64,000 nt of DNA from Purshia tridentata (Eukaryota > Streptophyta > Magnoliopsida > Rosales > Rosaceae): the NCBI GenBank assembly GCA_003254885.1, contig QANT01004997.1, positions 6,921 to 70,920 of the forward strand, in the 5' to 3' direction. Every line of letters starts with the position of its first letter. The stretch's first letter is position 1. The notes under the pieces were generated by a model that was given only the letters and a program-made list of their open reading frames with translations, ran no database searches and was not told the DNA's origin. Positions 12,124-25,600 of this stretch are shown in pieces. The translations under genes were made by a program, and so were the position numbers.

Positions 12124-13341
12124 CTAGTAATATGGCTCTTTGAAGAAGATCACATATATGATACAACAAATAGCAAAAATGATAATGAAAACATCAATGG
12201 TAAGGGCTGTCATTGCTTGATCCCCCAGCGCCATATTCCTTCCACCAAGCCGATCAACCATGTCCGGGACTGGTTCATACTTCTCTACTTCTTTAACATA
12301 CGGATCCTCCAACTTCATTCTCATCTTTTCAGCTTGGCGACTTGCAGCCTCTTGAGCAAGTGTCCAATTGTAAAATTTACGGCTCTCTTCGTTACTCAAC
12401 ACATCATAAATTTCTCTTAACCTTACAAACTTTTGGGACGCGGTCTTTAGGGGAAGAGAAGTGGTGTCTGGATGGTACTCTTTGGATAATCTTCGATAAG
12501 CAGCTTTGATTTCTTCTAGATCAGCTTCGGCTGATACTCCTAAGAACCTGCCCAATTACAATGAGTGAAACTATGCACTATGCACTATGCATATATGGTT
12601 CTACTTCATGATGTGAGGATTGCACATTACTTTGTAAGTACACATAACTTTTGTAAAATTCAAAATCAACCAGCCAAACACAGTTAGTAACTAGGATAAG
12701 ATGAACATGGGTTGTAGGAGCTGAATGTTATTGGTGCAACCAAAAGAGAAATTGCTTTAAATTATAGAGAGAAGCAAAAGTTCAATGTATTTTAGTTCAT
12801 CTGCATCTACACTATAGTAGGAAAAACTTTCTAACACAAGAAAACCTTGATGAGATTCACATAGAGTCATTTAGAAGAATTTCCTCGAATACCTATCTGA
12901 AATGAAGTATTAGAAGGATGGCTTAAGAGTTAAAAGAGTAAAAAAATAAAAATGCAGAGATATATGTAATGAATGAATCACTTATAAATTGCAACAAAAG
13001 ACTCACTGGTAGTGAGAATCAGATACTGAGTCATTGAGCAAATCAGCAAACTTGTCTCTCAAGAAACTCTTCTGCTCCTCTTGTTTCGCTTCTTCTTTGG
13101 TACTAGCAGTTGTGCTTCCTCCAATCCAACCTTCATCTTCGTTGTCCCACTGGATTCTTGTATCAACTCCTGGTGAGGGTCTTTCGAATTTGCGCTTGCT
13201 CGGGCCTTGTGACGCGTACACTTGCAATCTAACATTGCTTGCTTTTCTTATAGTTGTTGTTGCCCTTCTTGTTCTTGCTGTTGTTGGGCTCCCAAGCAAG
13301 CTAAAAGTATGTGAAGCTTGAGGAGCAGCTGTAAGGGCCAT
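12124..13341 (-). CDS. ndhT: NDH-complex subunit T (CRRJ), chloroplast J-like protein
   Basis: Exons 13341-13007 and 12547-12124 join in phase to 252 residues, close to the Arabidopsis protein. An N-terminal Ser/Thr/Arg-rich transit peptide runs to about residue 45. Next comes PGVDTRIQWDNEDEGWIGG, then a J-like domain (HYQFLGVSAEADLEEIKAAY, and YHPDT in place of the catalytic HPD-x3 context). A strongly conserved block follows, with EKMRMKLEDP and PDMVDRLGGRNMALGDQAM, and one C-terminal membrane helix of about 20 residues before KEPYY. NdhT belongs to the ferredoxin-binding subcomplex of the chloroplast NDH complex used in cyclic electron flow. An ATG 43 codons upstream (13470) is in frame, but 13341 fits a transit peptide start better. 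Confidence 0.95.
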
Positions 13342-14339
13342 GGAAAGAGAGCCAAAAACGGAGTGCTTTTGCAAGTTTTTATTTACTAATTCATTTTTTG
13401 TTGCTAAGGGGATCGTTTTTAGAAACAGGGCTTTCATGAGCTCGTTTATGTGGTTCAGAATAAATAGCATTCAGCAGGTTGATATTTTTTCATGAATTTT
13501 ATTTAATTTTAATTTTTTTGGAACTATATGACACAGCCTTTGGGATTTGACCCCACATAAATCTGATACCCCAACATTTTTTTTTAAGGAATATATCTTA
13601 GAGCATGGGATAGGCCAATTGCTGAAGCAAATGTGTACCATACATTGGTTTATGAAAAGTTGAAAACATAGATTAATGGGGGGGCTAAAGCAAAATTAAA
13701 GGAAACATTACTGCTGTATATAAATAAATAAATGAAATAAGAAGTCTTATTTTCTGCCACATGTTTCACTAAAAGGACTTAAAAAAGTGTTTGTGTGATG
13801 GGAGAGCTCAAACCAAGCAGCACGCTGAGAATTTTTTTTATTTTTTATTTTCTGAGGTTTTGGAATTTTGATCTGCAGGAAGAGCCTACCCGAGAGGCTC
13901 AGGAGCCCATCTTCCCAATCAGAAACATCTTTGAGCCCATTTTCTAAGGGTCAGGGGCGTGCTTAATGTGATCTCACTGAAGTGAACAAACCAAACTCCG
14001 CACCCTTCTTGGTTAAACTTCAATCATCAACCAACCACTTTAATGCCCTGCGTAGTTACAAGCCCACGCTACTAGGCTCGGCAATCCCAAAACATGACGC
14101 AAATCCTTTAAACATTTGTATCGTTCAATATGTTTTCAATGTGGGATATTAGCATTATGTTCATTTGTAAGGTGTAACATTTTTAACTTCAAAAGACAAG
14201 CAAGAAAAAGTTATAATAAACTACACTTAAAACTCATAACAGAAAATATAAATTACGATACAATTGGATTGATTTAAAAACATTAATTTAATTTGATTCC
14301 TTTCTTTTCACGTACAAAATACAATTTACCATATGCAGG
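13342..14339. other. Intergenic upstream of NdhT
   Basis: It should contain the NdhT promoter in its first few hundred bases. The rest is AT-rich with short runs. No ORF with recognisable homology, RNA gene or clear repeat was seen. Confidence 0.45.
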
Positions 14340-14465
14340 AAATCTTGTATACCAAGATAACATGACCAGGCATGTTGAAGAACATCACAGTGTCGATTGC
14401 CCTTCATCTGATGGGGGAATCAGAAGCAGCATCTGCGCCAGAAAATTGGTCGTGGAAAGGTAGTC
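14340..14465 (+). pseudogene. Truncated TFIIIA exon-3 fragment
   Basis: About 120 bp match TFIIIA exon 3 of the same window (about 8130-8246): AACATGACCAGGCATGT, then GATTGCCCTTCATCTGATGG, then CAGAAGCAGCAT and TTGGTCGTGGAAAGG. This is the region of fingers 4-5. Similarity stops abruptly on both sides and TAG follows GGAAAGG. Substitutions and a small indel (GGGGGAATCAG against GGTGGAGGTCAG) break the frame. No other TFIIIA exon is nearby. Because the matched part lies within one exon, it cannot be told whether it came by DNA duplication or retroposition. Confidence 0.85.
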
Positions 14466-15369
14466 ACTTTTTATTATTCAAAATAATTACAATGGGGTTG
14501 TGAAAAGTGATTATAAAAAGGACAATTGAACTAGAGGACCAAATATCCATAATTGTAGAACAATGTTTCTCATTCGTTAAATTAGATAGTTAATAATCAT
14601 TTGGTCTAGTAATATAATATCTAGTCTAGCCATTTTTCAGAGGAAATTATGAATTTAAATTGTATGGACTACATAAGTTGAGGTCTTAGTTAATCGAGGA
14701 TAAAAGCTCCTCCGTTATACACTCATGTTCTCTCATCTACCCTCCTGTTCTTGCTTCCCCAATACTTTCCTCCTATGCTAGAGAAAAAAAGAAAAAAAAA
14801 AGAAAAAAGAAAAAAAAGACTTTTCTAAACTAAAGTTACTAAATAAAATATAAGCACGCAGAACATGGCATGAATATGAATATCCCAAAATCAAGGTTGC
14901 CAAAAAGTCGATCGATACTGATTTGAAGTATCATACACTTATTGGGGAGCGCATATCCTATTCTCCATATCCATGCAACCAGATGTTTTCCTAGTAATCC
15001 ATTGGCGGCATCAAGTCTCTGACCAAAAGAAAATATGGCGCATCAAGATAAATTTCCAAATAAAGCAACCCACCAAATTCGAAATTGCAGAAAGAAACCC
15101 TGTAAATTTCATATATTCAAACTTTTATGTAACATTTCCCAGATTACAGTTCAATCAAATTTTCTACTTCAAGATTATGATAGTGGGTTACAAGCTTACA
15201 GAAAAAGAACACCCCATTCTATACAGGAAAGGAAGTATCATTGTGGCTCAGGTAAACATTAAAGGCGCCTCTATACAGTATGCTGGGGATTAAAGCCAAT
15301 CTGTTCGGTTGAGATGCAGCTCTGAAAATGGCTAACAGTGCATATGAACAGAGGTAGAGATCAAATCAG
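14466..15369. other. 3' flank of RanBPM
   Basis: AT-rich spacer with a purine (GAAAA)n tract near 14780-14820. The last part, about 15000-15369, is probably RanBPM 3' UTR. No other gene was seen. Confidence 0.45.
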
Positions 15370-18300
15370 CTAGCACCTAGCCTTCTTACTACTGTTAAGT
15401 ACTCTGTGCAGATGGAAAGCTTCTCCTTGATCCCCACTCAAGGTCCTTCTCTCCAAACCGCAAGCAGTGAGCTGCCTGAGTAACCTCTCAAGATATGAAT
15501 GCAAGCAACCATGTGAATCTTTCAGGTTGGGATTTGTTGACAAGACCATTGCATTAACTGTGTCTGCCACGACTTCACGCTGTGACTCTTCAAGCAGATG
15601 TCCAACTGAGGACTCTCGTGGTCGTTCGTATGCCAGCAGCGCAACACAGTCCTACAGAAAGAGGCGTTGTAATGATGACAGGCTTTAAAGTACTATAACC
15701 AAAATGGAAGGATCTAGTTCTAATGGACGCACGAAAAAAGCACCAAGAAACTCAAATCAATAGTGCAAGTGGATTACAAGTCACCACTCATGAGTTTGCC
15801 ATTAGTGTATTTTCATGCCTCATTGAAAATTGTAAAATAAGCACACTCTTATGACGCATGGTTTTAGTACTTTTTTTCAATAATATGAACTCACATATTA
15901 TCCAAATTCATATATATCAAAAAAATAAATATTTCATAGGTTACAGAAATGTTCTGTTCTTACCTGAACTAAGTCCTCAAACACAGGCAGGCCAAAAAAC
16001 TTAGCTAATTCAATCCTTCCATATTTCACAGCCTCCTCCAGTGCTCCAACCTACATGAGAAGTTTAAGTATCTCAAGCCATCTGCATATATCTATCGACT
16101 TTGTCATATTCATGTAGTATCACCAAAGCTGACAACCATTTTCTCTATACACTAAGCAAAAACAGGCATTTAAATAAGACATAAGTCAAGAGGATAAATC
16201 AGGCAGCAGTTGTTATTTGTGAACATACAATATAGTGTGCCAGTTTTCTTTGGGCAACAGTAACACTTGAAAGTTGTACATCCAGCTATTTGAAATGATT
16301 TTACACTTTTCAGTCCATGTTCATAATCATCAATTAATGATTTTCCTTCAAGGCTTCAACAGATACGCAAGACTTTCTTTTATTTAATTTTCTTCCAATT
16401 TAATTTAAAATAAATAACCCAAGTAGTAGATGAATTTTAGTAACATTAAAGCTAATGCTATGCAAATAGGGGAAAAACATACCCGGACCAATTCAATAAA
16501 CTTCTGGCAGTGAAGCAGAAAGCAAGTAGCTGATTTATCATCCTGCAGACAGAAAAACTGATTTATGACCTTAAGCTTATTTGAGGGACACATTGTGGGG
16601 AACTCCACATTGTAGTTCAATAATCTGAACTTTCTCTATATATATATATATATATTCATTCAATGCATAACTAGCTGTGATGATGATGTGATCTAAAAAT
16701 TAACAAAGCAAAGAAGGATGTTTGTAAGAAAGAGGCATATGAGGGAACTCAGACTTTGCAATTATGTGAAGCATCAGTACAAAACATTTGAGCCCTCTCG
16801 ATGAACAATGAACAGAAGTTACAGCATGATACCAAGAAAACCAAGTGGGTGTCAAGTGCAAAGAAATATGAAATATAAAGATATGAACACAAAAGAAATC
16901 AATTTGGATTCTTAAGACGGTCCACCTGAATGATTTGGGGGTACCATTCACGGAGTTTACTAAGTGCAGAGTCAATCTCCCCGTTCCTAATAAGCTTCAT
17001 TAGCAAAGAAAATTGGTCAGCCAGATGCAAATGTATATTAGAAAAATTAATATATATTGGCTAAATACTATGAAATGAGAAACAAAAAGGGTTAAACCAT
17101 TAATAAATAAATTATTGCCAACAATGTAAGATAAAAGGCATATATCGTCCAATCTATAATTGTTTCTTTTCTTTTTTTATGGCAAATACATAAAAAAAAT
17201 AAGAAATTATAATTTTTACAACCACCAATTTCTTGAATCTTTCAGCCATTACCAAGATCTGATTCTAATAAAACTTGTCTATCTAATGAAGCATCCTGCT
17301 GCACCTGCATATTTTGAAAATTTTCATGTAGCTTATATGTCTTAGCCAAGTTGGCATAAATTTTTTAATTGTATCATATAGTCCTGTGGTTGAAAATTTG
17401 TATTAAATACTATACTATCTCCAGAAAATAACAGCTAAAGATTGTTTCTAAAATTTTTAACCCATCCCAAACAACTAGGAGTTGAAAATTTTTAACAAAT
17501 ATAAGAGAAGCTTAAACAGGACTTGATTCTAAAAAATAACAGAAAGCAGAATATTAGTCAACCAATAAACTGCAAAAACAGATTGTCATTGAAATAATTC
17601 AATACCTGTCTAAGAGTCTTTCTCTCATTTAGTGCATACACAACGTCCTGCTCGTCAAAGCCATTTTCTTGAGCTATATATACAGGAGGCACAGTACTTT
17701 TACTAGCCATGTCAAATGAATTGAGCGTATCTTCATAGCCATAATGTAGTAAGTAGGAGCGCACAATTCTGGTTAACAAAGTTTAAATGAATTAACAATT
17801 GAAGCATACAAGTTTGGAAATTAATTAAATTAAAAAAAAATTGTAATAATTATGACATATCAATTTCCAGGTAAACTTTAATGCTGATAAAGAATACAAG
17901 CCAATCTAAAACACTAAACGTATGTGATTCCTCTTAGTTAGAAACTTAGCATTACAGACATGCCCATAACACCAAGGGATGCTAGTGTGCAACCCAAACA
18001 AGATGTGTAGAAAAGGCCATTTACTAAAGTAGTACCAGAAAATCTATTGAATCAAACTTTGAAGTTTACAGTATCAGTAAACTCTAGAAACGAACTTGAA
18101 GCTGTTTCTCTAGCAGTACAGCTGCAGTGACCCATCTGGCAGAGTTCAAGATCTCGGGGTTGAGACTGTACAACATCAGGGAGGGGTTGGATTTGAGAGG
18201 GAAGGCTTCCCCTACCTGTGTACCTTATACCTATGGATTGATATAAGGAAATTACTTGATGCTGCAAAGAAAGAGTGGAAGACTCCCAATCTCTCTATCT

Positions 18301-21300
18301 ACCAAATCAACCACAACGCACAGGGATATATTTAAACTAAATTATAGATAAAATAAATTTTAACAGTACAGGAAGCCCATACTAGGTTTTCTCCTAGCCA
18401 GTTTCTAAAAACCAATGTTTTCAAAGGCGGGCATGGGGCACACCTTGAGCCGCAAGTCAGAGCAAGGCAGCTGGAAAACACCTTAAGCGTCCATCTGCTG
18501 AAAATAATACCACAAAGGCATATGCCTTGTTGACAACACGTGGGCCCCACACCACCAGAAGCACAAAGAAACACACGCGGATATGACGTGCCAACATTCT
18601 CAAATCATCTCCTTCCTTTTCTCAGATCTTCTTATACTGATATTGGCAGCTCCTACACTGGCAAAGAAGGTGGAGATCTAGGCTGTTGGAAGTTTTCATA
18701 CGTTTCCTTTTCTGTTTGGTTCTGTAACATCTTGAATTAGAAGTTTCTGGATTTGTTATTTCAGATCTAATTTTGACTATGTAGCTTGTTTGTTTGCCGT
18801 GTTTTCTGTACTCGGTTTTCCACTATGTGGTCTGTTTGGCCTTTAAATTGTGTTATTTGCATCTTCTGATAGAAAAGACAAAAAAAAGTTACAGCCATCT
18901 AATATTTGACAAATTTGTCACAGCCTTTCTCATCATGATTTGATTTCAATGGACCCTAACACTGGGACCGATATCGCCCAAACTTTTTTTACCTAAAATG
19001 AGGCCCACTAACAAAAATAACTTATGGGTTGAAACCTTAATAGAGAAACTATAAGAAATAAAATAAGACAAGACTCCTAATACTAAAAGACTTATAATAA
19101 GGTTAAGATTTTTCAAGGATATTTTATACTATACTTCTAACTTTATAATTTTAATCGTAATAATTCAAGTCCTAAAAGGTTTACGCCTTGGCTAATGAGT
19201 AACAAAATGCCTTGAATTATGCCTTCGCTTCTAAAATATTGCTAGAAACTGACACTTCAATTTTCGAAGCTTGTAAGAGTCATAGCTCTTATGAAGGTAG
19301 GAAAACCTGCTAAGTCAGAAGTACTACAACACCTCAAACCCCATCTCCACAACACACAGAATCTCTCAAGGTTATGGATGCCATCTATTGACCCCAAAAC
19401 ACAGCCAGCTTCTTCTTCATCTGACACCCTGAATCTGTCCAAATTCCGAATTTACTTAAAGTACAGTCTACAAAATTAAGTATCAGGCTTTAGTTCAGTA
19501 CAGAAATTGGACAAATGAGATCAAAGAAGTAGAATGATGACCTAGCAATAATTTAATATGCTTGTTTAAATCCAACTATAACTATTATGAACTGCCTATA
19601 ATTTCTCAGAAAAATTTCAAAAATCCTACAACTAAATTAACAAATGAAATATTAAAGCTAATACAGAAACACAAACTTCAGTAACTGAAATTAATTACAG
19701 AATGTCTGTTTCAGAGCATTCCATTTTTTGGTACATAACAAAGCCAAAAGCATTAAATGTCTTTATTCAAGGAAATGTATAAAACTAACGTGAACTTACC
19801 CATGACTAACATTAGTCGGCAAAGAAACTTTTTCAATCGTCATTTGTTGCTTCATCCTCTCTTGCGCTTCAAATTCCTAATCAGATGTTATGAACATGAA
19901 TTTTGACAAGAAAACATGATATACAAAACATTTAGCAAGTTTCATAATTTCAGAATAGTGTAAAGTTTTCAATTGTAACCTGTTTATTAGCAAACAATCC
20001 TTTATGAAATACGACTTCATGAAAAGTATAATACATACATTTTCTTTTTAAAAAAAATTAGTATAATGCATAACAGAAATGAATAAGAGAAAGCAACAGA
20101 TCAGTGCAAAGTAGAAATATTATTTCAATCCCTTCACTTTCTCAAACTAACAAAGTTGTTGAACATTTCAAAGTGAGGCGGAAAAATTAAAGAGAAGAAA
20201 ATTAAGCCAACAGTCAAGCATTCATTTCTAAAACCTTAATGCCCCGTTTTATCTCACAGAATTGGCAATTGTAGACCCTAAACCCCTTCCGTGGAATGAA
20301 TATCATAGTTATGTGTGGCGTCTAGATATTTCCTTTTGAGCATTTGGAAATGCTGGGAATTGAAATTAACAAACTGTTTTAATTCCAAGTCCAGTTGTTT
20401 GGTTTGTCCAAGAATAGGAATCAGAAGTTGCTTTAGTTAATTGTAGGAAGGGACACAATTAGCATTTTTATTCTTTTAAGACACAGTTAAAAGGACACAC
20501 TGGTCATTTTGACCATTATAAAGTTCATACCTAAAACGAGGAAAACAAAACACCAAGGTTCTTGGGTTTGCAAAACCCACAAGAACCCACATCTTGTGGG
20601 TTTTGAAACCTATGGGAATGAAAAAGCCCCATGCTTTATTGTACCATCCAAAAGTGAGAAATCATTCCATTGGAAAGCTATTCCCTTTCCTACCCACTCC
20701 GTGAACAAACACACCCTAACAGTAAGACAGACTATGATGAACAGATAGAGAGAGCAAAGGAGCAAAGAGGAGAGGATAAGTATATCTTGCCTTAAGATCA
20801 AAAGCAAAAGGTTTCTGCCCAAAGTTGACTTGCACCCTGCCAGATTAAACACTTCTGAGATGTAACTACACAAGCCATTGCCCAATTACAACAGATGAAC
20901 AGAAGGACAAGCTTAAATATTCAAAGAAGATACCACGTACTCCTCATTTTGGCTGTGCACAGCAATGGTAGGAAATAAGGGGTCCTTCATATCCTTGGGC
21001 ACAGTTCCCACTACAGCACCATTTTTACTGTCACCGACATGAAAAGCAAAGTACATAAGAATCTTTCAAAGTTACAGAAAGAATCAAGGGAAAAGGCATG
21101 AATCCAAAATCAAACAAGGTTGCATCAAACACCACTCTATTCTTAAGAACAAGGACACCAAAGTACACCACTGTCTTACGTGAAAAAGAACTCCTGTGAG
21201 GAATAATTGATACCACCTCCAACTATATCACCAGATGTGAAGGTTGGGCCAAAAGCCTCTCCTTTTCCATGTCCATGATAAAGTAGTCCATCATCCCCGT

Positions 21301-22621
21301 GATAGCCACAACTATTTGGCTCCCATCTGCCTCGTGGGGGGAAAAGAGAGAAAGTGTTTTTAGTGCCAAACCGAGTAATACTAATAAAAGGCTGCACCAT
21401 ACTTCTTACATTTTTATTACTATCAATACTCAAATAACATAACTAAAATATAAAATAAAAAAACTTGAAGTTCAATACTAGTAGTTTTCAAATCTCACAA
21501 ACGATGGGCAATACAATGCTACATGCAGGAAAACAATGTTATCTTCCTTTTGTATTCCTACTTCTGTTCCATTTCGTATTGGGAAGCAAATCTACACAGC
21601 CAATTACAGAACTTCCCAGAAGACAAAGAAGATTGAACATCAACACCGGCCCACTATATCCAATTCATTGCAGGTTGTCGTGGACCACCACGTGCTGTTG
21701 ATTACCTGTTGACCGCACGGAGAACCAACCTTTCCTTTCCATAACAAAATTTCTGTACTACTATATCTCACAGCGAGGCCTTATATCTTATTCTACCATT
21801 TGTTCGTACGCCATACAATTATGAATATCATTAAGAACACTCAGTTGAGATAATCAAAGGTCAGAAACAACTATGCAACAGAAAACTGATCAATTGATCA
21901 GTTAATTGATAGTAAAACCTATGGCCAATTACCTTATACTAGCTAACTTAATAAAAAATAACCAACAAAACCCGAAAAGCTACTTTCTTCATAAGAAAAT
22001 TTCTAAGCTTGCAAGTACCCAGTTGAAGATTAAAACACAATTTCACTTTTTTCACCCATTTCTATTCTTTTTTATCCAATTTGATTTCACAACCACTAAC
22101 GAATTTCCCCAATCCAATCCCCCACTAAAACCCAATACGCCCATCATTCTTATTCTTCCCTATTCTTCCAAATACCTTAACTTTCCGAAAACCCCACTAA
22201 CAACTACCACTTTATTTTCCATTTTCCAAGTAACCAAACAGACCCTATTAAACAAGAAGCCTTACCCGGGCTGCCTCCGCATCTTAAAGCTGTCAGTAGT
22301 AAACCCAATGGCAATCTGGCCCTTGGTCCCAGCATCCTTGACAAAAATCTCAAAGTAATACACGAGCCGTTTGACCGGAGCCGGTTTGTTCGCCTGAACG
22401 ACGCCGACGTCATGTCCATGAAGATTGACGTTGGTGTACTTAGCGGAGAGCTTATCGGGGGACACCACCAGGAAGCCCCCGGAGCTGTTGATGGTGTTGA
22501 GCTCCGTCGGCTCCTCCTCGTCCTCGTCCATGTCGCTCGGGCCGCCGCGAACGGAACCGAGTCGCGATTGCTCCAGGAACCACAGGCCGAGATCTCGGTT
22601 GTTACTGTAGTTGGTGCTCAT
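15370..22621 (-). CDS. RanBPM: RanBPM-like protein, SPRY-LisH-CTLH (GID/CTLH ubiquitin ligase component)
   Basis: Exons 22621-22266, 21326-21180, 21027-20941, 20836-20791, 19876-19800, 17768-17606, 16994-16926, 16542-16483, 16050-15964 and 15651-15370 join in phase to 457 residues. The SPRY domain covers about residues 60-220 (VYYFEIFVKDAG, GQIAIGFT, GYHGDDGLLYHGHGKGEAFG, FGPTFTSGDIVGGGINY, NGAVVGTV). LisH follows (IVRSYLLHYGYEDTLNSF), then CTLH and CRA segments (LIRNGEIDSALSKLREWYP, VKYGRIELAKFFGL, LLAYERPRESSVGHLL). RanBPM-type proteins scaffold the CTLH/GID E3 ligase; the substrates here are unknown. The intron after exon 4 starts with GC (AAG/GCAAGA). It lies 2 kb from NdhT on the same strand. 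Confidence 0.95.
17769..19799. other. Large RanBPM intron 5
   Basis: A 2-kb intron, much larger than most in the gene. It contains a GC-richer patch at about 18060-18300 and 18400-18560 unlike the surrounding AT-rich intron, possibly an old insertion. No homology to a known protein was recognised, and no additional exon is required by the phases. Confidence 0.4.
20236..20728. mobile_element. Possible insertion in RanBPM intron 4
   Basis: The block runs from AATGCCCCGTTTTATC to GTGAACAAACACACCCTAA. Both ends look like the CCCCGTTTG / CAAACACACCC termini typical of small hAT-like plant elements, but the inverted repeats are weak and no target duplication was confirmed. An unbroken short ORF inside has no recognised match. 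Confidence 0.3.
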
Positions 22622-25600
22622 TGTTTGAATCTGAAAGCCCTAGAATTCAAGAATCATTTGGGGGGTATGAGAATGCAAATGAAAGCTAAACCCTCGGATT
22701 TGAGGACTTAGGAGGAGAGTGAGAGAAATGAAATGGTCTGTTACTGCAAGCGGAGGGAAAGAATCAAGAACCTTTATCACTGTGTATAATATTTCATGAA
22801 AATGTTTTTTTTTTTAATGAGCAGAAAAATGAAAAATATTATTAATTACAATTTTTTACTTGCAACTAATCACTGTTTTCAATGTAAAGTTGTGCCGTGG
22901 CGGGAGAAGAGGGTCTAGAACAAGTATATAAATACAGATCGATTATTCAATTTGAAAATCATTATCCATATTCACTCCACAATTTGTGATATAATAATTT
23001 TCATATCCATATCCGATTCACAAATTCAGATATTCACACGTTCGAATATTCACAAAATCAGATCGGATCGAATCAGATAACAGATAATATCCAAATAATA
23101 ACATAAAAATTATTTAACAATGACACAACATAAAAATCATCTTTCAAATTAATTCAATAGATACACTATATAAAATTCAGAAATTAAGACAAATCTCAAA
23201 CACAACAAGTTTTTACTTTTTAGTAGTCATAAATTATATATTATATACATTTATGATTTTTATAATAGAATTCATTGTCAAACTAATTTAAAATACCCTA
23301 AACTTAAACTATATAGTAACATAGATAGTTTATAAACTATAATAGGGGCTTTGATTTACTATATAATAGGAATTAAACATATACAAATATATATAAATTA
23401 TATAAAAATTTAATATATATAATTTGCGAATCGGATCTGATATATCTGTGATTTTGAATATTGATATCCATATTCAATCCACAAATTACGGATTGGATCG
23501 ATATCCACAAATAAAAAGTTACGGATTGGATCGGTACAATATATACAAATTGCAGATCGAATCGAATCGATAAGCGGATTTTCAGTATATTTGTGCACTG
23601 TTTCACCACTTAGTTTTTAGATATAGATATTAGAAAATGATATATACTACATTCACCCAACTTTATATAAATCATAATTACTCGTGCGCTTAATAATAGA
23701 CAAATTTTATTAGTTTGTTAGTTATTTTTTTCAATCACACAATTGTATTTGGCTTGTCTACTCATCTAGTCCTTTGTATATTTGTATGATCCACTAGAGG
23801 ATAAATGTACTGGCTAGGCTGTTGTGTTTGATAGACTGTGTTGTACACTTGTACTGGTCTCTTATAAAGCACTGGGCTTAACTAACCCATCATGGGCTTA
23901 AGTGAAGTTCGATATGTTTTGGGCTCAACCTCCTTCTATTTAACTCTTAAATCAAAACTAGGTCCAATTGGAAAAAGTCCAAATTTAATTAATTAAACTA
24001 TGACTTTCATCTTACGTTCTATTATTTATACAATAGGCCCATTAATTATATTCATTCTCGATTTCTAACCATCTGATACCTATTAGTAGTGTGAAGATTA
24101 CGATGGATAAAGAAAGCTCATTCCTTAATCATGCATCTGGCAAGAGATTCAGTTGCTTTGTAGAAGATCTCCCCCATATATTACTAAAGGTGACAGACAG
24201 ATCCTTTATTACCCATGCGCCAATGGCTATATATACTCGATCTGTACTGTTTAGCTAAACTCTGTGTTAGAGGCTTAGAGCTTAATCTTATAATACAAAT
24301 CATGTACAAACTGAGAGAAGGCTGAAGAAGATCAACAAAAGTCTGAGATTCTGTAGTAATACTGTTTTGAACAATGAGCTAGTAGTAGCTAGGTATCAGG
24401 TGCATCATTCCTTACAATATAGTGACTAGCTTGTTGGTTTCAGATGAAGTGAAACCAACAACAGTTGGTGACGTTGAATTGGTGACTCGTGTATATTACC
24501 TAAGTTTTACATTTTATTACTTCTCCTCTGTTATTACATACAGATAAGCTATGTCAAGTATTTGGTCCAGTTTTACATACATGCTTATTAAAAAGGAAGT
24601 CATTTCATCATGCTTGTCATTGCACTGAAGCTGTATAACCCAATTACATTTCTACCAGAGAGCACGTACAGCCTATGTGTCTCAATTGTTCAATCCTCTT
24701 TCTTCTGTAAGACTCGAACCATATCCACATATATTCTTCCAGCCAAAACTTGAAAATAAACATCAATTCTGTGACATCATCTTGTTATGGTGATCAACAT
24801 ATGTAGCTTGTCACATTTTGTTCATCACAGTATCAACATGTCTGGTTTTTGTTCTCCAAATATCGCTGCTATAGTCTTAAGTTCATAACTCATATTCTGC
24901 ATTTATCTGTACGTACTACGTAGTGTGCACTAAGCTTGAAAACAAAGACACGAGACATCGACATGCACAAACTCTGCAGTACGTAGTTGTAGCCTACTGA
25001 AGCAGTACTACTTCAACTGTGGCATCAACTTATTGCTTCTGTGCCATTGTTCGTTGGTATTTTGGGGCAGATAATATTATTATGAATGCAAATTAATTAA
25101 CAAAACAAACATCAGGAGATTTAATTGATTAACTTTCTTATATTCATTCATATAATTGCTTGTTAATTGTTCTAAACCAAGGCCAAATTAATTGGGCCTT
25201 GGGTTTTTTCCAATGAAGATGTTATTGTTATTGTGACCCCCAAAAAAGAAACAAAAGGTCCAACATTCCAAAAAATCCAACTACATTGTTTTTGGGCCTA
25301 TGCCAAACTCTCATATCTACTGGTCCATAATCCAACGCCTATTTTGAGCTATTGTACACAAGCTCACATGTTAGTGGAAGACGAGAATTAAACTTTATCC
25401 GTTGAATTTTTCAATTGGTTAAAAGTTTAATTTAGAAACGACAACGTTTAATCCAAATTACCAGTCATCTATCAATCTAGAGGCAATTAATTAAGTGGTT
25501 AGCACATTTCATGGCATGCATGTGATTGTACCCTTTTAACCCCCATACATACATTTTTATAGTCCAAACAACAAATCATCTATCATTTGTAGTCAATTCC

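Noticed and set aside
18052-18267. Possible extra RanBPM exon
   Set aside because: Exons on both sides already join in phase (G split GG/A) and the segment has no SPRY, LisH or CTLH resemblance.
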